Below are positions 9,301 to 16,980 of a stretch of DNA of 64,000 bases, one piece after another (positions within the stretch are counted from its first letter, which is position 1; every line of letters starts with the position of its first letter). This DNA comes from Citreicoccus inhibens (GTDB lineage Bacteria > Myxococcota > Myxococcia > Myxococcales > Myxococcaceae), in NCBI RefSeq assembly GCF_019039035.1, contig NZ_JAHNZT010000017.1, positions 62,001 through 126,000 of the forward strand. The letters are read 5' to 3'. The position numbers and the translations under genes are program-made. The notes below the pieces were generated by a model. That model did not search any database. It saw nothing but the letters and a program-made list of their open reading frames with translations, and was not told where the DNA came from.

Positions 9301-12300
9301 CGTGCCGCGACCAATGGCTTTGGCTTCGGCGGCACCAACGCGCACCTGGTGCTGGAAGAGTATCGAGAAGGTGCGGCGTCGCGCCGGGTCGAGCCTCGGA
9401 CCACCGAGGGGCTCAATCTGGTGGTGGTCGCAGCGGAAGGACTGTTCCCGGATGCGAAGGGGGCCCCCGTCGCGGGAGTGCCGGCGGACACGGGCACGCG
9501 CTTCGACACGCGGGCCTTCCAGTTGCCGTCCACGGTGCGGCTGTTGCCAGACATCTCGGAGGACATGGACTTGACGCAGGGCATGGCGCTCTCGGTCGCG
9601 AGCGCACTCGTCCAGAAGCTCGCTGGCTTCGACGCGCTCAAGTCGGGGACCGCCATCGTGCTCGGGCTGGAAGGGAAGACCCGGCGAGGCGTGGAGGCCA
9701 TTCAACGCGTCCTGGCCTCATCCACGCGTCGCGGTCTGCTCGCGCTCGCGGGGCGCACGCCGGAGGGGCCTGCGCTGAGGCCGCTCGCGGAGCGCTTCCA
9801 CGACGCCGTGCTGAACTCCTTGCGGCCGTCGGGGCCCTATACGCTTCAAGGGATGATGCCCAACGTCACGCCAGGGCGGGTGGCGGGAGCGCTCGACGTC
9901 AAGGGGCCCAACTTCGTCATCGACGCGGCCGGTGCGTCGCTGGCGGCGGCGCTCCGCGCCTCACGGGGCATCTTGGAGAGCGGCTTCGAGCTGGTGCTGG
10001 TGGGCAGCACCCACGTGCTCCGACCGGGAGCGCGTGAGATCGCGGCCACGCCCGCCGAGGGCACGGTGTTGCTCGCGGTCACGACGGAGGCGATTGCCAC
10101 GCGGCGAGGACTGACACCGCTCTGTCGGCTGCGCGCGTCCTCCGAGGGCTCGACCTCGCCGGCTCCGCACACGGAGCTGCCCGCGCACTCCGCGGGTGAG
10201 GCGTTGGCGCTGCTGCGCGCCGCGCGTGCAGCGGGAGCGGGACACGCCACCACCCTGCGCTTCCATCCGGAGGCGGCGACGGGCGCGCGGCTGGAGGTTC
10301 AGCTCCAACCCATGACACCCGCGCGGGCCTCCTCGCCGAGCCCGCAAGCGGAGCCTGTCGCGGCCGAGGTGTCCGAGGGTTTCGACCACTCGGCGCCCAT
10401 CGGCTATCACGCGCCGGTGCTCGTCGAGCGCTCGGTGCGGGCTCCGGGCACTCCGCGGTTGAAGGGGCGCCGGGTGCTCTTCCTCGCGCGAGACGAGGCC
10501 ATGGCCCGCGCGCTGGCGAACCATGCGGAGTCGCTGTGTGGGCCTGACTACTTCATCCTTCATGCGGGGGGCGCCGGCGGCGTTGGGCGGGTTCGAGGTC
10601 TCGACCTGTCACGAGAAGACGCAGTCGAGGCGGGCCTCGAGGCGCTCGCCTTCGAGCCGCAGGTCATCCTCGCGGTCTGCCGACTGGAGCCCGAGGTCCG
10701 CGAGGTGGAGGTCGTCACTGAGACGGCCTTGCGCCATGAGGTGCTGGAGTTGCTCTTCCTCGTCGCGCGGCGGACCTACGAGCGCCTCCGCGCGGGAGAG
10801 GTCGAACTGGTGAGCGTGTGCGTGGGCGGAGTGGGGCCGCGACGGGTCCTTCACCCCGTCACGGGCCTCTTCGCCGGAATGCTCAAGTCCATCGCGCGCG
10901 AAGTCCCTGCTCGAAACGTCCGCGCCATCGCGACGTCGCCGGGAACGCTCCAGGAGGCCCTCACCCAGGCCATCACCGAGCTGGGCTCGGAGGAAGAGGG
11001 GGAGCACTCCGTCGAGGTCTGCTTCGACGGACCCCAGCGGTGCGTTCGTCGCCTGCGTCCGACGGTGCGTCCGGCGAAGGGGGCCGCCCTGCTCGATGCG
11101 AACTCCGTGGTCCTGCTGACCGGAGGTGGTCGAGGCGTGACCGCGGTCCATGCCGCGGCGCTGCTCAAACGCTACGGATGCAAGGTGGTGCTCCTGGGGC
11201 GCAGCGATCCCTCGGATGCTCCCGAGCAAGTCTTGCGCGCCGCGGACGACGCACTGCCCACGGTGGAGCGGGAGTTCTACGCCGCGGAGTTGGCCGCCAA
11301 CCGCGCGGCGAAGATGCCGGAGCTGCGCGCGCGCTTCGAGCGCTACCTGGCTGTGCGTGAGTTGAGAGCGACGCTCGAAGGACTGGCGAGACTCCCGGGG
11401 CGGACCGTCTACCGCGTCGCAGACGTGACGAATCCGAGCGACGTGGCGCGGGTCATGGATGAGATTGCGCGAGAGGAGGGGCGCCTGGACCTCGTGGTGC
11501 ATGGGGCCGGAACGCAGACCTCCAAGAAGTTGAACCGGCGTCGGCTCTCCGAGCTACGGACGAACCTGGGGACCAAGCTGCTCGGGTTGAGGAACCTCCG
11601 GGACGCTTGCGAGAGCCGGTTCTCGAAGCCGGTGTCATTCCATGTCCTGACGTCTGCCTTCAGCTTCTTCGGCAACGATGGACAGGCGGACTACGGCGCG
11701 GCGAACGAGGCGCTGGACCGGCTGTGCGCCTGGGTCAGCGATGCCAGCCAGCAGGTGCGCTGGTGCAGCGTGGGGTGGCTCGCCTGGGATGGAATCGGGA
11801 TGACGCGTGGCTCGGAGTACCGCGTGCTGGGAGCCAGCCGTCAGCTCCGAGGCATCCGCGCCGAAGAGGGAGAGGCGCTGTTCCTCCAACTCGTCGAAGG
11901 ACAACCGAGCGAGCCCATCAACGTGCAACTCACCGACAGCGAGCGTGCCTTCTACGCGTTGGAGCTGCTCCCACCCGAAGCTCCGCGAAGCGCGGTGATG
12001 GGGCCCGTGCGGCGAGACGTCGTGGTCGATGCGAATCGGGTCCCGTGCCTGGCGGATCATCTGGTTCGGGGCACTCCCACGCTGCCTGGGACATGGGCGC
12101 TGGACTTGATGCTGCGCGAAGCACTCGGCGACCAACGGCCCGAGCTGCGCACCGTCACCATCGAGGACGTCCGCTTCTCACGCTTCATCCGAGTGAAGCC
12201 CGGAGGCCAGCAGGCCTTGCGCGCGGAGTGCACGACGCTGGAGGACTCGAAGGCGCGGCTCGTCGTCCAGGTGAAGCTCACGGGGGACATCGTCCACGCG

Positions 12301-12837
12301 ACCGGCGTGGTGCTGGAGCGAGACCTCGTCTACGCCGAGGCCCGCTTCACGCTGACCGCCGATGCGCCTCGGGGTGAGCCGTGGCTCGACCTCGCGAAGC
12401 CCTCGGGCGCTGGCATCCCGGCGCACGACCCGCATTGCGCCACCGGTGGCCCCATCGAGCTGCGGAAGATGTTCGATTGCCTGACGGACATCACGCTCGA
12501 CCGGTCGGCGCGCTTCGCGAAGCTGGGCCTCCCCTCGACACCGGGGCAAGCCGGGGACGCGGTTCCCGCGCTCGTCATGGACGCGGCGCTGCGGCTGAGC
12601 GCGATGCATGTCGAGGGGGTGTCGGACGCGGTCTTCGCGCCCACGCATTTCCAGCGTGCCACGTTCGACCGAGGGCTGGTGACGGGCCAGCGCGGGGGGC
12701 CTCCGCACCTCTCACTCAAAGCGCTCACGCCTCGACTGGAGGGGGACGTTCTTCGCTGCGGCACTGTCGCGGCCATCGATGACGCGGGACGCCTGCGGAT
12801 GTTGCTCGAAGGTGGCCTGGCGCGGCCCATGGCCTGA
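6385..12837 (+). CDS. Iterative secondary-lipid/polyketide synthase: hotdog-AT-KS-CLF-KR-DH
   Basis: A 2150-residue multidomain synthase. The order seen is: hotdog/4HBT-like domain (about 1-140); acyltransferase (about 210-520) with GHSFGE (Ser309) and PFHHS (His414), a malonyl-type pattern; ketosynthase (about 545-990) with DAACASS (Cys743), EAHGTAT (His876) and IGHVGWAAG (His913); a second, degenerate KS resembling a chain length factor (about 1005-1300), where Gly1183 replaces the Cys in DAAGAS; a ketoreductase with structural half (about 1400-1560) and Rossmann half (TGGGRGV at 1579-1585, Tyr1770, Asn1774); and a double-hotdog dehydratase with HLVRGTPTLPG (His1892) and Asp2066. No ACP is present; the upstream protein supplies two. 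ATG 6385 follows AGGGGACGG; ATG 6361 is possible. Membrane lipid or polyketide synthesis is inferred. Confidence 0.9.
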   Translation: MGYFAVPYDIHFDDTMAYGSHHFLTNFKFQCAGREHLLFSPHFFEVPEFRRDFDQVLLLTYEGYSRNLAPANLGDSLVVLTTFEELGEVSVRFCFRTLKKDGTPVACGYQTVLCADRGTGHLRAFPASFRPCFESLRAMFEPESEDSFRDRVLRGGASTHGLFPDSLRALARELLAGPTPLGSARIVEEASPVAPTGPALPVMLPEPRLAPGSSVFLFAGQGSFDPALFVRLKALQPELRDELASVVDVARLHGLDAAPLLAAVDATAVQAALERAPLLDQLGIFLSGVLGARWLCQRGATPDVFVGHSFGEIAALTAAGALDLRGGAEVVCLRIRALQSVADDLGTLAAVALGREETERAIADSGARRLELAGLNHARQTVVSGARVELERLQGHLARRGQGFTFVTSRYPFHHSGLASAAEVFRASLAHVTMKSPQGLVYSPIERRAYAGAPGELASALASHLVRPFDFLGAVETLARAGCTRFVDCGTDGRLARIVRRILPLDSQVETSTLVSALPEPMPAQAPRHESAAPMRPSRGPEGSADSEIAVVALGCMLPGGAKDPEAYWQNIRRGISGIVDPGVNEPSLVTDFVGPAGTPDRTYTLLTGAVRDADLVAPAGMAPSRFQGYVREQKLLAIALSQAMRGLGDVTAWSAGRIQCLLGSTAEGSADYDAALSLEAGEALLRAQGVHSAEVDVVARAARSVLGVTSHSSALAPHPTLQAVVTEVVGSGVSTVLLDAACASSLYAIALGMKALQAGDARLVLAGGVFSPGPGNSCLFSQFNGLSATGSRPFDARADGVIFGEGAGVVGLMRVSDALAFGLRIHAVIRGAGLSSDGRSSSANVPRSEGQVAAMKACYAAAQVDPSTIQYIEAHGTATPAGDATELKSMARIFGGQGKGVQLASVKALIGHVGWAAGAASVIKLCKALEHQCFPKQSNFDHAGAELRALGSDFEVSTQEQPWPENGVHPRRAATNGFGFGGTNAHLVLEEYREGAASRRVEPRTTEGLNLVVVAAEGLFPDAKGAPVAGVPADTGTRFDTRAFQLPSTVRLLPDISEDMDLTQGMALSVASALVQKLAGFDALKSGTAIVLGLEGKTRRGVEAIQRVLASSTRRGLLALAGRTPEGPALRPLAERFHDAVLNSLRPSGPYTLQGMMPNVTPGRVAGALDVKGPNFVIDAAGASLAAALRASRGILESGFELVLVGSTHVLRPGAREIAATPAEGTVLLAVTTEAIATRRGLTPLCRLRASSEGSTSPAPHTELPAHSAGEALALLRAARAAGAGHATTLRFHPEAATGARLEVQLQPMTPARASSPSPQAEPVAAEVSEGFDHSAPIGYHAPVLVERSVRAPGTPRLKGRRVLFLARDEAMARALANHAESLCGPDYFILHAGGAGGVGRVRGLDLSREDAVEAGLEALAFEPQVILAVCRLEPEVREVEVVTETALRHEVLELLFLVARRTYERLRAGEVELVSVCVGGVGPRRVLHPVTGLFAGMLKSIAREVPARNVRAIATSPGTLQEALTQAITELGSEEEGEHSVEVCFDGPQRCVRRLRPTVRPAKGAALLDANSVVLLTGGGRGVTAVHAAALLKRYGCKVVLLGRSDPSDAPEQVLRAADDALPTVEREFYAAELAANRAAKMPELRARFERYLAVRELRATLEGLARLPGRTVYRVADVTNPSDVARVMDEIAREEGRLDLVVHGAGTQTSKKLNRRRLSELRTNLGTKLLGLRNLRDACESRFSKPVSFHVLTSAFSFFGNDGQADYGAANEALDRLCAWVSDASQQVRWCSVGWLAWDGIGMTRGSEYRVLGASRQLRGIRAEEGEALFLQLVEGQPSEPINVQLTDSERAFYALELLPPEAPRSAVMGPVRRDVVVDANRVPCLADHLVRGTPTLPGTWALDLMLREALGDQRPELRTVTIEDVRFSRFIRVKPGGQQALRAECTTLEDSKARLVVQVKLTGDIVHATGVVLERDLVYAEARFTLTADAPRGEPWLDLAKPSGAGIPAHDPHCATGGPIELRKMFDCLTDITLDRSARFAKLGLPSTPGQAGDAVPALVMDAALRLSAMHVEGVSDAVFAPTHFQRATFDRGLVTGQRGGPPHLSLKALTPRLEGDVLRCGTVAAIDDAGRLRMLLEGGLARPMA

Positions 12838-12860
12838 ACGTCGTTCTTCATCGGTGACCC

Positions 12861-13958
12861 ATGAATTCGACCGCGCTTTCAATGTCGACCGTTCCCGTTC
12901 CCGTGGACGACCCGAAGTTGCTTCGCTCGGAGCTGCGGCGCCTCCTGCCCGCGGAGGCGTTCAAGCCTCAACCGCTCCGAGGCGTCATCGCGTTGTCGCT
13001 GGTGCCACTCAGCATGGTGCTGATGGGGTGGATTGCGTGGGGAGGGCTGCCTGGTTGGGCCTGCTTCCTCCTCTCCTTCGTGGTGGGGCAGTTGGTGACC
13101 ACGGTGGGGCTGGCCGCGCACGAGGCCCTGCATCACGCGGTGTTCCGCAGCCGGCGTCTCGAAGACCTCATCGGTTGGTTGGGCTTCAGTCCCTTCCTGG
13201 TGACGCCCGGCAACTGGCGCGCGTGGCATGTCCAGGCGCACCACAGCGCCGCCAACGTCCACCTGCAGGACCCGGACATCCTCCCGCGCCAGCCAGACCT
13301 CCGCACCCAACGGTTCGCACGGCTGTTCCACGCGATCTCACCGGGCTCGCGAAACTGGCTCAGCTACATCAGCTTCAGCCTGTTCTTCACCGCACAGGGG
13401 CAAGCGTTCCTCTGGTACCACTGCGACCAGCCGCAGTTCCGACACGTCCGGTTGAGCCGGCTCCGGGAGCGGTCGTTGACGGTGCTGCTCGCGCTGGGCT
13501 GGGGTGGCCTCGGGTGGATGATGGGGCCGAGGGGCGCGCTCTACGCGCTCGTGTTGCCGCTCGTCTTCGCCAACATCACCTTGATGATCTACATCGCCAC
13601 CAATCACTGGCTACAGCCCGCGTCGGAGGACAGTGACAACCCGTTCGTGAACACCGCCAGCGTGCAGACGCACCCGGTGATGAACTGGCTCCACCTGAAC
13701 TTCAGCTATCACCAGGAACATCACATCTTCCCGGCGATGAGCCCCAAGTTCGCCCCGCTGGTGCGCGAGCACGTGCGAGCGCTCAACGCGGAGGCGTCCA
13801 CGGTCTATCCCCACCTCCGGGCGCTGCGGATGCTGTACTCGCGGCCGGCGCTCTATTCCCCCGTGGATGGGCGCACGTTGGTGGGACCCGAGGGCGCGCC
13901 CGCCGTGACGACCGAGTCACTGCGCCACCAATTGTTGGCCCCGGACTCATCGGCATAG
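12861..13958 (+). CDS. Membrane fatty acid desaturase
   Basis: A 365-residue integral membrane di-iron desaturase of the FA_desaturase family. The three histidine boxes are visible: HEALHH (about 89-94), HVQAHHS (about 122-128) and the C-terminal HQEHH (about 286-290), with hydrophobic segments between (VIALSLVPLSMVLMGWIAWGG, TVLLALGWGG and LVFANITLMIYIATNHW). It starts 23 bases after the synthase stop and probably belongs to the same transcript. By context it may put a double bond into the chain made by the two preceding proteins, or into host lipids. The substrate and position cannot be read from sequence. Ferredoxin or cytochrome partners are not encoded nearby. Confidence 0.9.
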   Translation: MNSTALSMSTVPVPVDDPKLLRSELRRLLPAEAFKPQPLRGVIALSLVPLSMVLMGWIAWGGLPGWACFLLSFVVGQLVTTVGLAAHEALHHAVFRSRRLEDLIGWLGFSPFLVTPGNWRAWHVQAHHSAANVHLQDPDILPRQPDLRTQRFARLFHAISPGSRNWLSYISFSLFFTAQGQAFLWYHCDQPQFRHVRLSRLRERSLTVLLALGWGGLGWMMGPRGALYALVLPLVFANITLMIYIATNHWLQPASEDSDNPFVNTASVQTHPVMNWLHLNFSYHQEHHIFPAMSPKFAPLVREHVRALNAEASTVYPHLRALRMLYSRPALYSPVDGRTLVGPEGAPAVTTESLRHQLLAPDSSA

Positions 13959-13985
13959 GAGCGCTCCGGGGGGGCGCGGGCATCT

Positions 13986-14004
13986 CCGGGGAAGCGCTCC
14001 CCGG
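13986..14004. terminator. Terminator-like hairpin after the lipid operon
   Basis: A 7-bp perfect stem pairs CCGGGGA (13986-13992) with TCCCCGG (13998-14004) around a 5-nt loop, between the convergent desaturase and YqeY-like genes. There is no U-tract, as is usual for hairpins in this GC-rich genome. Confidence 0.55.
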
Positions 14005-14054
14005 GGGTGCCGCCTCGCGCGCCGGGTCCACCGTGTCGTCAGCGCGGCGGAGCG

Positions 14055-14411
14055 TCACAGCGCCAGGAGCACATCCACTTTCGCGCGCAGGACCTGGGCC
14101 TCGGCGTGCTTGCCGAGGCTGGCGAGCTGCTCCGCCGCGTCCCGGCGCTCTTGAATCTCTCGCTGGACGAGGGCGTGCACTTCCTCGGGGGACAGCAGCA
14201 GACGGGGCACCTCACCGCTCCCCAGTCCGCCCGAGGTTCCGGCGACCTCTCCGAGCACGGTCGCGGGGGCGTGACTCAAGTCGGGCGCCTCGGCGTTGTC
14301 GATGGCGGCGAGCGTCTCTCTCAGGACCGCAACGCCGTGCGTGTCGCGATTGCGCAGGGCGGTCTTGATCGAGGTGCGCAAGGTGGCCTTCCACTCCTCC
14401 ACGGTTCTCAT
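14055..14411 (-). CDS. GatB/YqeY domain protein
   Basis: A 118-residue, mostly helical protein resembling YqeY, the stand-alone relative of the C-terminal tRNA-binding domain of GatB. The N-terminus (MRTVEEWKATLRTSIKTALR) and the VAVLRETLAAIDNAEAP segment match the typical YqeY pattern of a helical start followed by LRMLKAAI. The C-terminal part (LLSPEEVHALVQREIQERR...LASLGKHAEA) fits the helical bundle. The start at 14411 has GGTGA upstream; the frame continues open to 14645 without homology. Its cellular role is unclear; a tRNA-related function is only inferred from family. Confidence 0.75.
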   Translation of the reverse strand: MRTVEEWKATLRTSIKTALRNRDTHGVAVLRETLAAIDNAEAPDLSHAPATVLGEVAGTSGGLGSGEVPRLLLSPEEVHALVQREIQERRDAAEQLASLGKHAEAQVLRAKVDVLLAL

Positions 14412-14646
14412 GCGGTCACCGTAGCGGCGCCGCCTGGGGCGCTCAAGCGAAGTCGGGACCTCGGACTCCGGAGGGGGGCAGGCGCGTCGGCTCACCTGCC
14501 AGCATTCCTCGACGAGGACTTCACGCGCGTGTCGGAGCGCCACGGCGCCCCTTCCCAGTCCTCGCGATGACCTTTCCTCGCGCGTGACACCCACGGTCAG
14601 GGATGCGCTGCGCCCGAACGCTCTATCCGGAGCGCACGGCTTCAAG

Positions 14647-14690
14647 TTGACAGGATGCTGTCTGATTCATACATCGACAGCATGCTGTCG
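14647..14690 (+). promoter_or_regulatory. Promoter with two palindromic operators (probable MarR sites)
   Basis: A perfect -35 TTGACA (14647-14652) is followed 17 bases later by a weak -10 (TACATC, 14670-14675). Two related palindromes overlay it: GACAGGATGCTGTC (14649-14662, one central mismatch) and CGACAGCATGCTGTCG (14675-14690, perfect). Their centres are 27 bp apart. One covers the -35 and the other follows the -10, an arrangement suited to repression. The MarR-family gene two positions downstream is the obvious candidate regulator. Confidence 0.75.
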
Positions 14691-14721
14691 AAGTGGATGT
14701 CCAACCCTGGGGAGTCGAAGC

Positions 14722-15630
14722 GTGCGTGAAGCCATGGCGATGTGCCTGAGTCGTCGGGTCTGGGGTGTGTCGTGGGGACTGCTCCTCGCGTCGTGCGCGA
14801 GTCACCCTGGCACCCAGCCCGAACCCGGGCCTCCTGAGGTCGTGATGAAGTCGAAGGTCGTGGAGGGACCGCAGGGGCGCTTGTCCGTGCGGGAGGCAGG
14901 AGCAGACGGGGCGCCGCCTGTGGTGTTGTTGCACGCGGACTCGGGCCGGGCGAGCCAATGGCAAGAGGTGCAGCTTCGCCTCGGGCGCGAGTACCGAGCC
15001 GTCGCGCTCGATTTTCGCGGCAGCGGAGAGAGCGAGCCCGCGAGGGATGGAGACTACGGCTATGGGGGGCGGGCCGCGGACCTTGGCAGCGTGGCGGACG
15101 CGTTGGGTCTGAAGCGCTTCGTGTTGGTGGCCCACAGTGGTGGCGGCGCGGTGGCCCTGGAGTACGCGGCGCATCATGCGGAGCGCGTCGCGGGGCTCTT
15201 CCTGGTGGATCCGCCCACGGACCCTCGGGCCTTGCCGCAGGCCGTGCGAGATGGGTTCGTGGCGGCGCTGAAGGGACCGGACTCGCTGGCGTTCCAGCAG
15301 GACTACTTTCGCTCGATTGCCGGCGCGGACCCAGTGGTGCGCGAGCGCGTGGTGGTGGACTGCGCGGCCGTGGCCCCCGCGTGCCGCGCGGGCGTGGGCG
15401 CGGCGCTGGCGGAGTGGAACCCCGAGCCCACGCTGAAGGCCTGGCAGGGGCCCTTCTTCATCCTCGCCAGCGCCGCGAATGACAACGCGAACGCCCTCTA
15501 TCGCTTGCGCGCGGACGTCCCGCATCAGGTGTTGTCCGACACAGGACACTGGCTTCAGCTCGAACAACCCGCGATGGTCGAGGATGCCATCCGGCGGTTC
15601 CTCGCTGGACTGGAGTCGGAGGCCCCCTGA
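14722..15630 (+). CDS. Alpha/beta hydrolase lipoprotein
   Basis: About 302 residues from the GTG at 14722 (GGGGAG lies about 7 bases upstream); ATG 14734 is an alternative. The N-terminal signal WGVSWGLLLASC has a lipobox, so it is probably an envelope lipoprotein. The rest is a complete alpha/beta-hydrolase fold: VVLLHADSGRASQW (oxyanion region, HADSG where HG is usual), LDFRGSGES, the nucleophile elbow VAHSGGGA, and the final histidine in DTGHWLQLEQP. The substrate is unknown, possibly an ester or a toxic lipophilic compound. It is the first gene of an operon with a MarR regulator 2 bases downstream, suggesting ligand-induced expression. Confidence 0.87.
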   Translation: MREAMAMCLSRRVWGVSWGLLLASCASHPGTQPEPGPPEVVMKSKVVEGPQGRLSVREAGADGAPPVVLLHADSGRASQWQEVQLRLGREYRAVALDFRGSGESEPARDGDYGYGGRAADLGSVADALGLKRFVLVAHSGGGAVALEYAAHHAERVAGLFLVDPPTDPRALPQAVRDGFVAALKGPDSLAFQQDYFRSIAGADPVVRERVVVDCAAVAPACRAGVGAALAEWNPEPTLKAWQGPFFILASAANDNANALYRLRADVPHQVLSDTGHWLQLEQPAMVEDAIRRFLAGLESEAP

Positions 15631-15632
15631 GC

Positions 15633-16103
15633 ATGCCCGTCGAGAAGAGCGAAGCCGCGTCCATCCTGACCGACATCGTCCTCCTGGTGTTCCGGCTCGA
15701 GGGCGGCTTCATGGACGCCGCCGAGCGCATCGCGATTCCGGCGGGGCTGACGGCCGCGAGTTGGAAGGTGCTGGGGGCCACGCTGGAGGCGCCGCGCACC
15801 GTCGCGGAGATTGGCCGCAACATGGGGCTCGCGCGCCAGAGCGTCCAGCGGCTGGCGGACATCCTGGTCTCGGAGGGGCAGGCCACCTATCTCGACAACC
15901 CCGCGCACAAGTCGGCGCGGCTGCTGACGCCGACGCGGGCGGGCCGCGCCGCCATTGACCGGCTGCGCGATCGCCAGTCTCGCTGGGCCAGCGCGGTGAG
16001 CGAGGGGCTGGGCGAGAAGGCGCTCGCGCAGTGTCGCGCGACGCTGCGCGGGTTGGTCGAGCGGACGGAGCAGGTGGAGGCCGAGTCGCGGGAATCGGAC
16101 TGA
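15633..16103 (+). CDS. MarR-family transcriptional regulator
   Basis: A 156-residue winged-helix regulator. A dimerisation helix (SILTDIVLLVFRLEGGFMDAA) precedes the recognition region (WKVLGATLEAPRTVAEIGRNMGLARQSVQRLADILVSEG) and the wing (HKSARLLTPTRAG), followed by a C-terminal helix rich in Arg and Glu. It starts 2 bases after the hydrolase stop, so the two are translationally coupled. The two GACAGNATGCTGTC palindromes in the operon promoter are its likely targets. Typical MarR logic would be repression of both genes, relieved by a small-molecule ligand; this is inference from family and arrangement. Confidence 0.88.
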   Translation: MPVEKSEAASILTDIVLLVFRLEGGFMDAAERIAIPAGLTAASWKVLGATLEAPRTVAEIGRNMGLARQSVQRLADILVSEGQATYLDNPAHKSARLLTPTRAGRAAIDRLRDRQSRWASAVSEGLGEKALAQCRATLRGLVERTEQVEAESRESD

Positions 16104-16217
16104 GCGAAGCGATTGCGGGAGGGCCGTTCTACCCAGGAGCCAGGAACTGACTGGTCATCCTCAAGCGCCCCTCCCCTGGCTTCTTCCCATGCAGTTCTGA
16201 CGGCAGGGGGTACCACG

Positions 16218-16871
16218 GTGTCATTGACATACATGTCGCGCATGCTTGGCTTGGGTTTGTTGCTCCTGAGCGTGGGGTGTGGAGGCGGTCACGGGGTGAA
16301 GCCCGGAGGCCCACAGTCGGGCACGGCGTTGTTGATTGGAAATGTGGGGGGAGATGGGGGTGGCTTCATCATCCTCCCGAACGGAACGCTCGGGCGCATC
16401 CCGCCTTGGACGGGCCCCCTGGCGGTGCGGTGGTTGGATTTGCTGTCGAACGCGGTGCTGTTGGACCGGCTGGAGGACTCCAAGGATTCAGAGGAGCAGG
16501 CCCTGCGGCCTCGCGTCGAGCAGCGCATGGCGGACCTCGCGGTGGAGGTCCGGCGGCAGATGGTGCCGGAGCCCAACTTCGCCACCGAGGCGCTGCAGCG
16601 GGAGATGGTGGTCCTCATCTACCTGAGCCCGGGCGTGTCGCGGGATGGCGGTGGCTACGCCATCACGACCAATGGACGCATCATCAAGGTTCCACACCAC
16701 AGCCCTGACGCGCTCCGGGTCATCCTCCAGGTGGCGCAGCGGCTTCAGCTCGCCCCGGAGCCGCGCGGCAAGCCGCAGCCGGACCCCTGGCGTCCCATCT
16801 TCGAGCAGCTCGAGGTGGGGCTGGCGGATGCCATGAGGGCGCTGCCCGCTGCGCTCCAGGCGCTCAACTGA
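16218..16871 (+). CDS. Hypothetical lipoprotein
   Basis: About 217 residues from the GTG at 16218, chosen because GGGGG lies 7 bases upstream; ATG 16233 is an alternative. The signal MLGLGLLLLSVGC ends in a lipobox, followed by a Gly-rich spacer (GGGHGVKPGG). Two short similar segments, GGDGGGFIILPNGTLGRIP and RDGGGYAITTNGRIIKVP, look like an internal repeat of a small beta motif about 110 residues apart. The remainder is helical and charged. I do not recognise the family. It starts 114 bases after the MarR gene on the same strand and may have its own promoter. Confidence 0.7.
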   Translation: MSLTYMSRMLGLGLLLLSVGCGGGHGVKPGGPQSGTALLIGNVGGDGGGFIILPNGTLGRIPPWTGPLAVRWLDLLSNAVLLDRLEDSKDSEEQALRPRVEQRMADLAVEVRRQMVPEPNFATEALQREMVVLIYLSPGVSRDGGGYAITTNGRIIKVPHHSPDALRVILQVAQRLQLAPEPRGKPQPDPWRPIFEQLEVGLADAMRALPAALQALN

Positions 16872-16980
16872 CCCGAGCCCGTTGCCCGTCCTTGGAATGG
16901 ACGGGCAAGCCGGGCGTTGGGAGTCCGCCGTGGGCCTCGCGTGGGGAACACGTCCACGCGAGGGGCTCATGATGCAGGGG

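Noticed and set aside
6814-9705. A 963-codon open frame on the minus strand across the synthase gene
   Set aside because: It is antisense to the AT-KS region, has a His/Arg-rich composition typical of GC-rich shadow frames, and shows no domain motif, while the plus-strand frame has intact catalytic motifs.
4887-13958. Canonical Pfa PUFA synthase or enediyne core
   Set aside because: The number and order of domains, the separate tandem-ACP protein and the lack of PfaD-type ER or of an internal ACP and PPTase do not match either.
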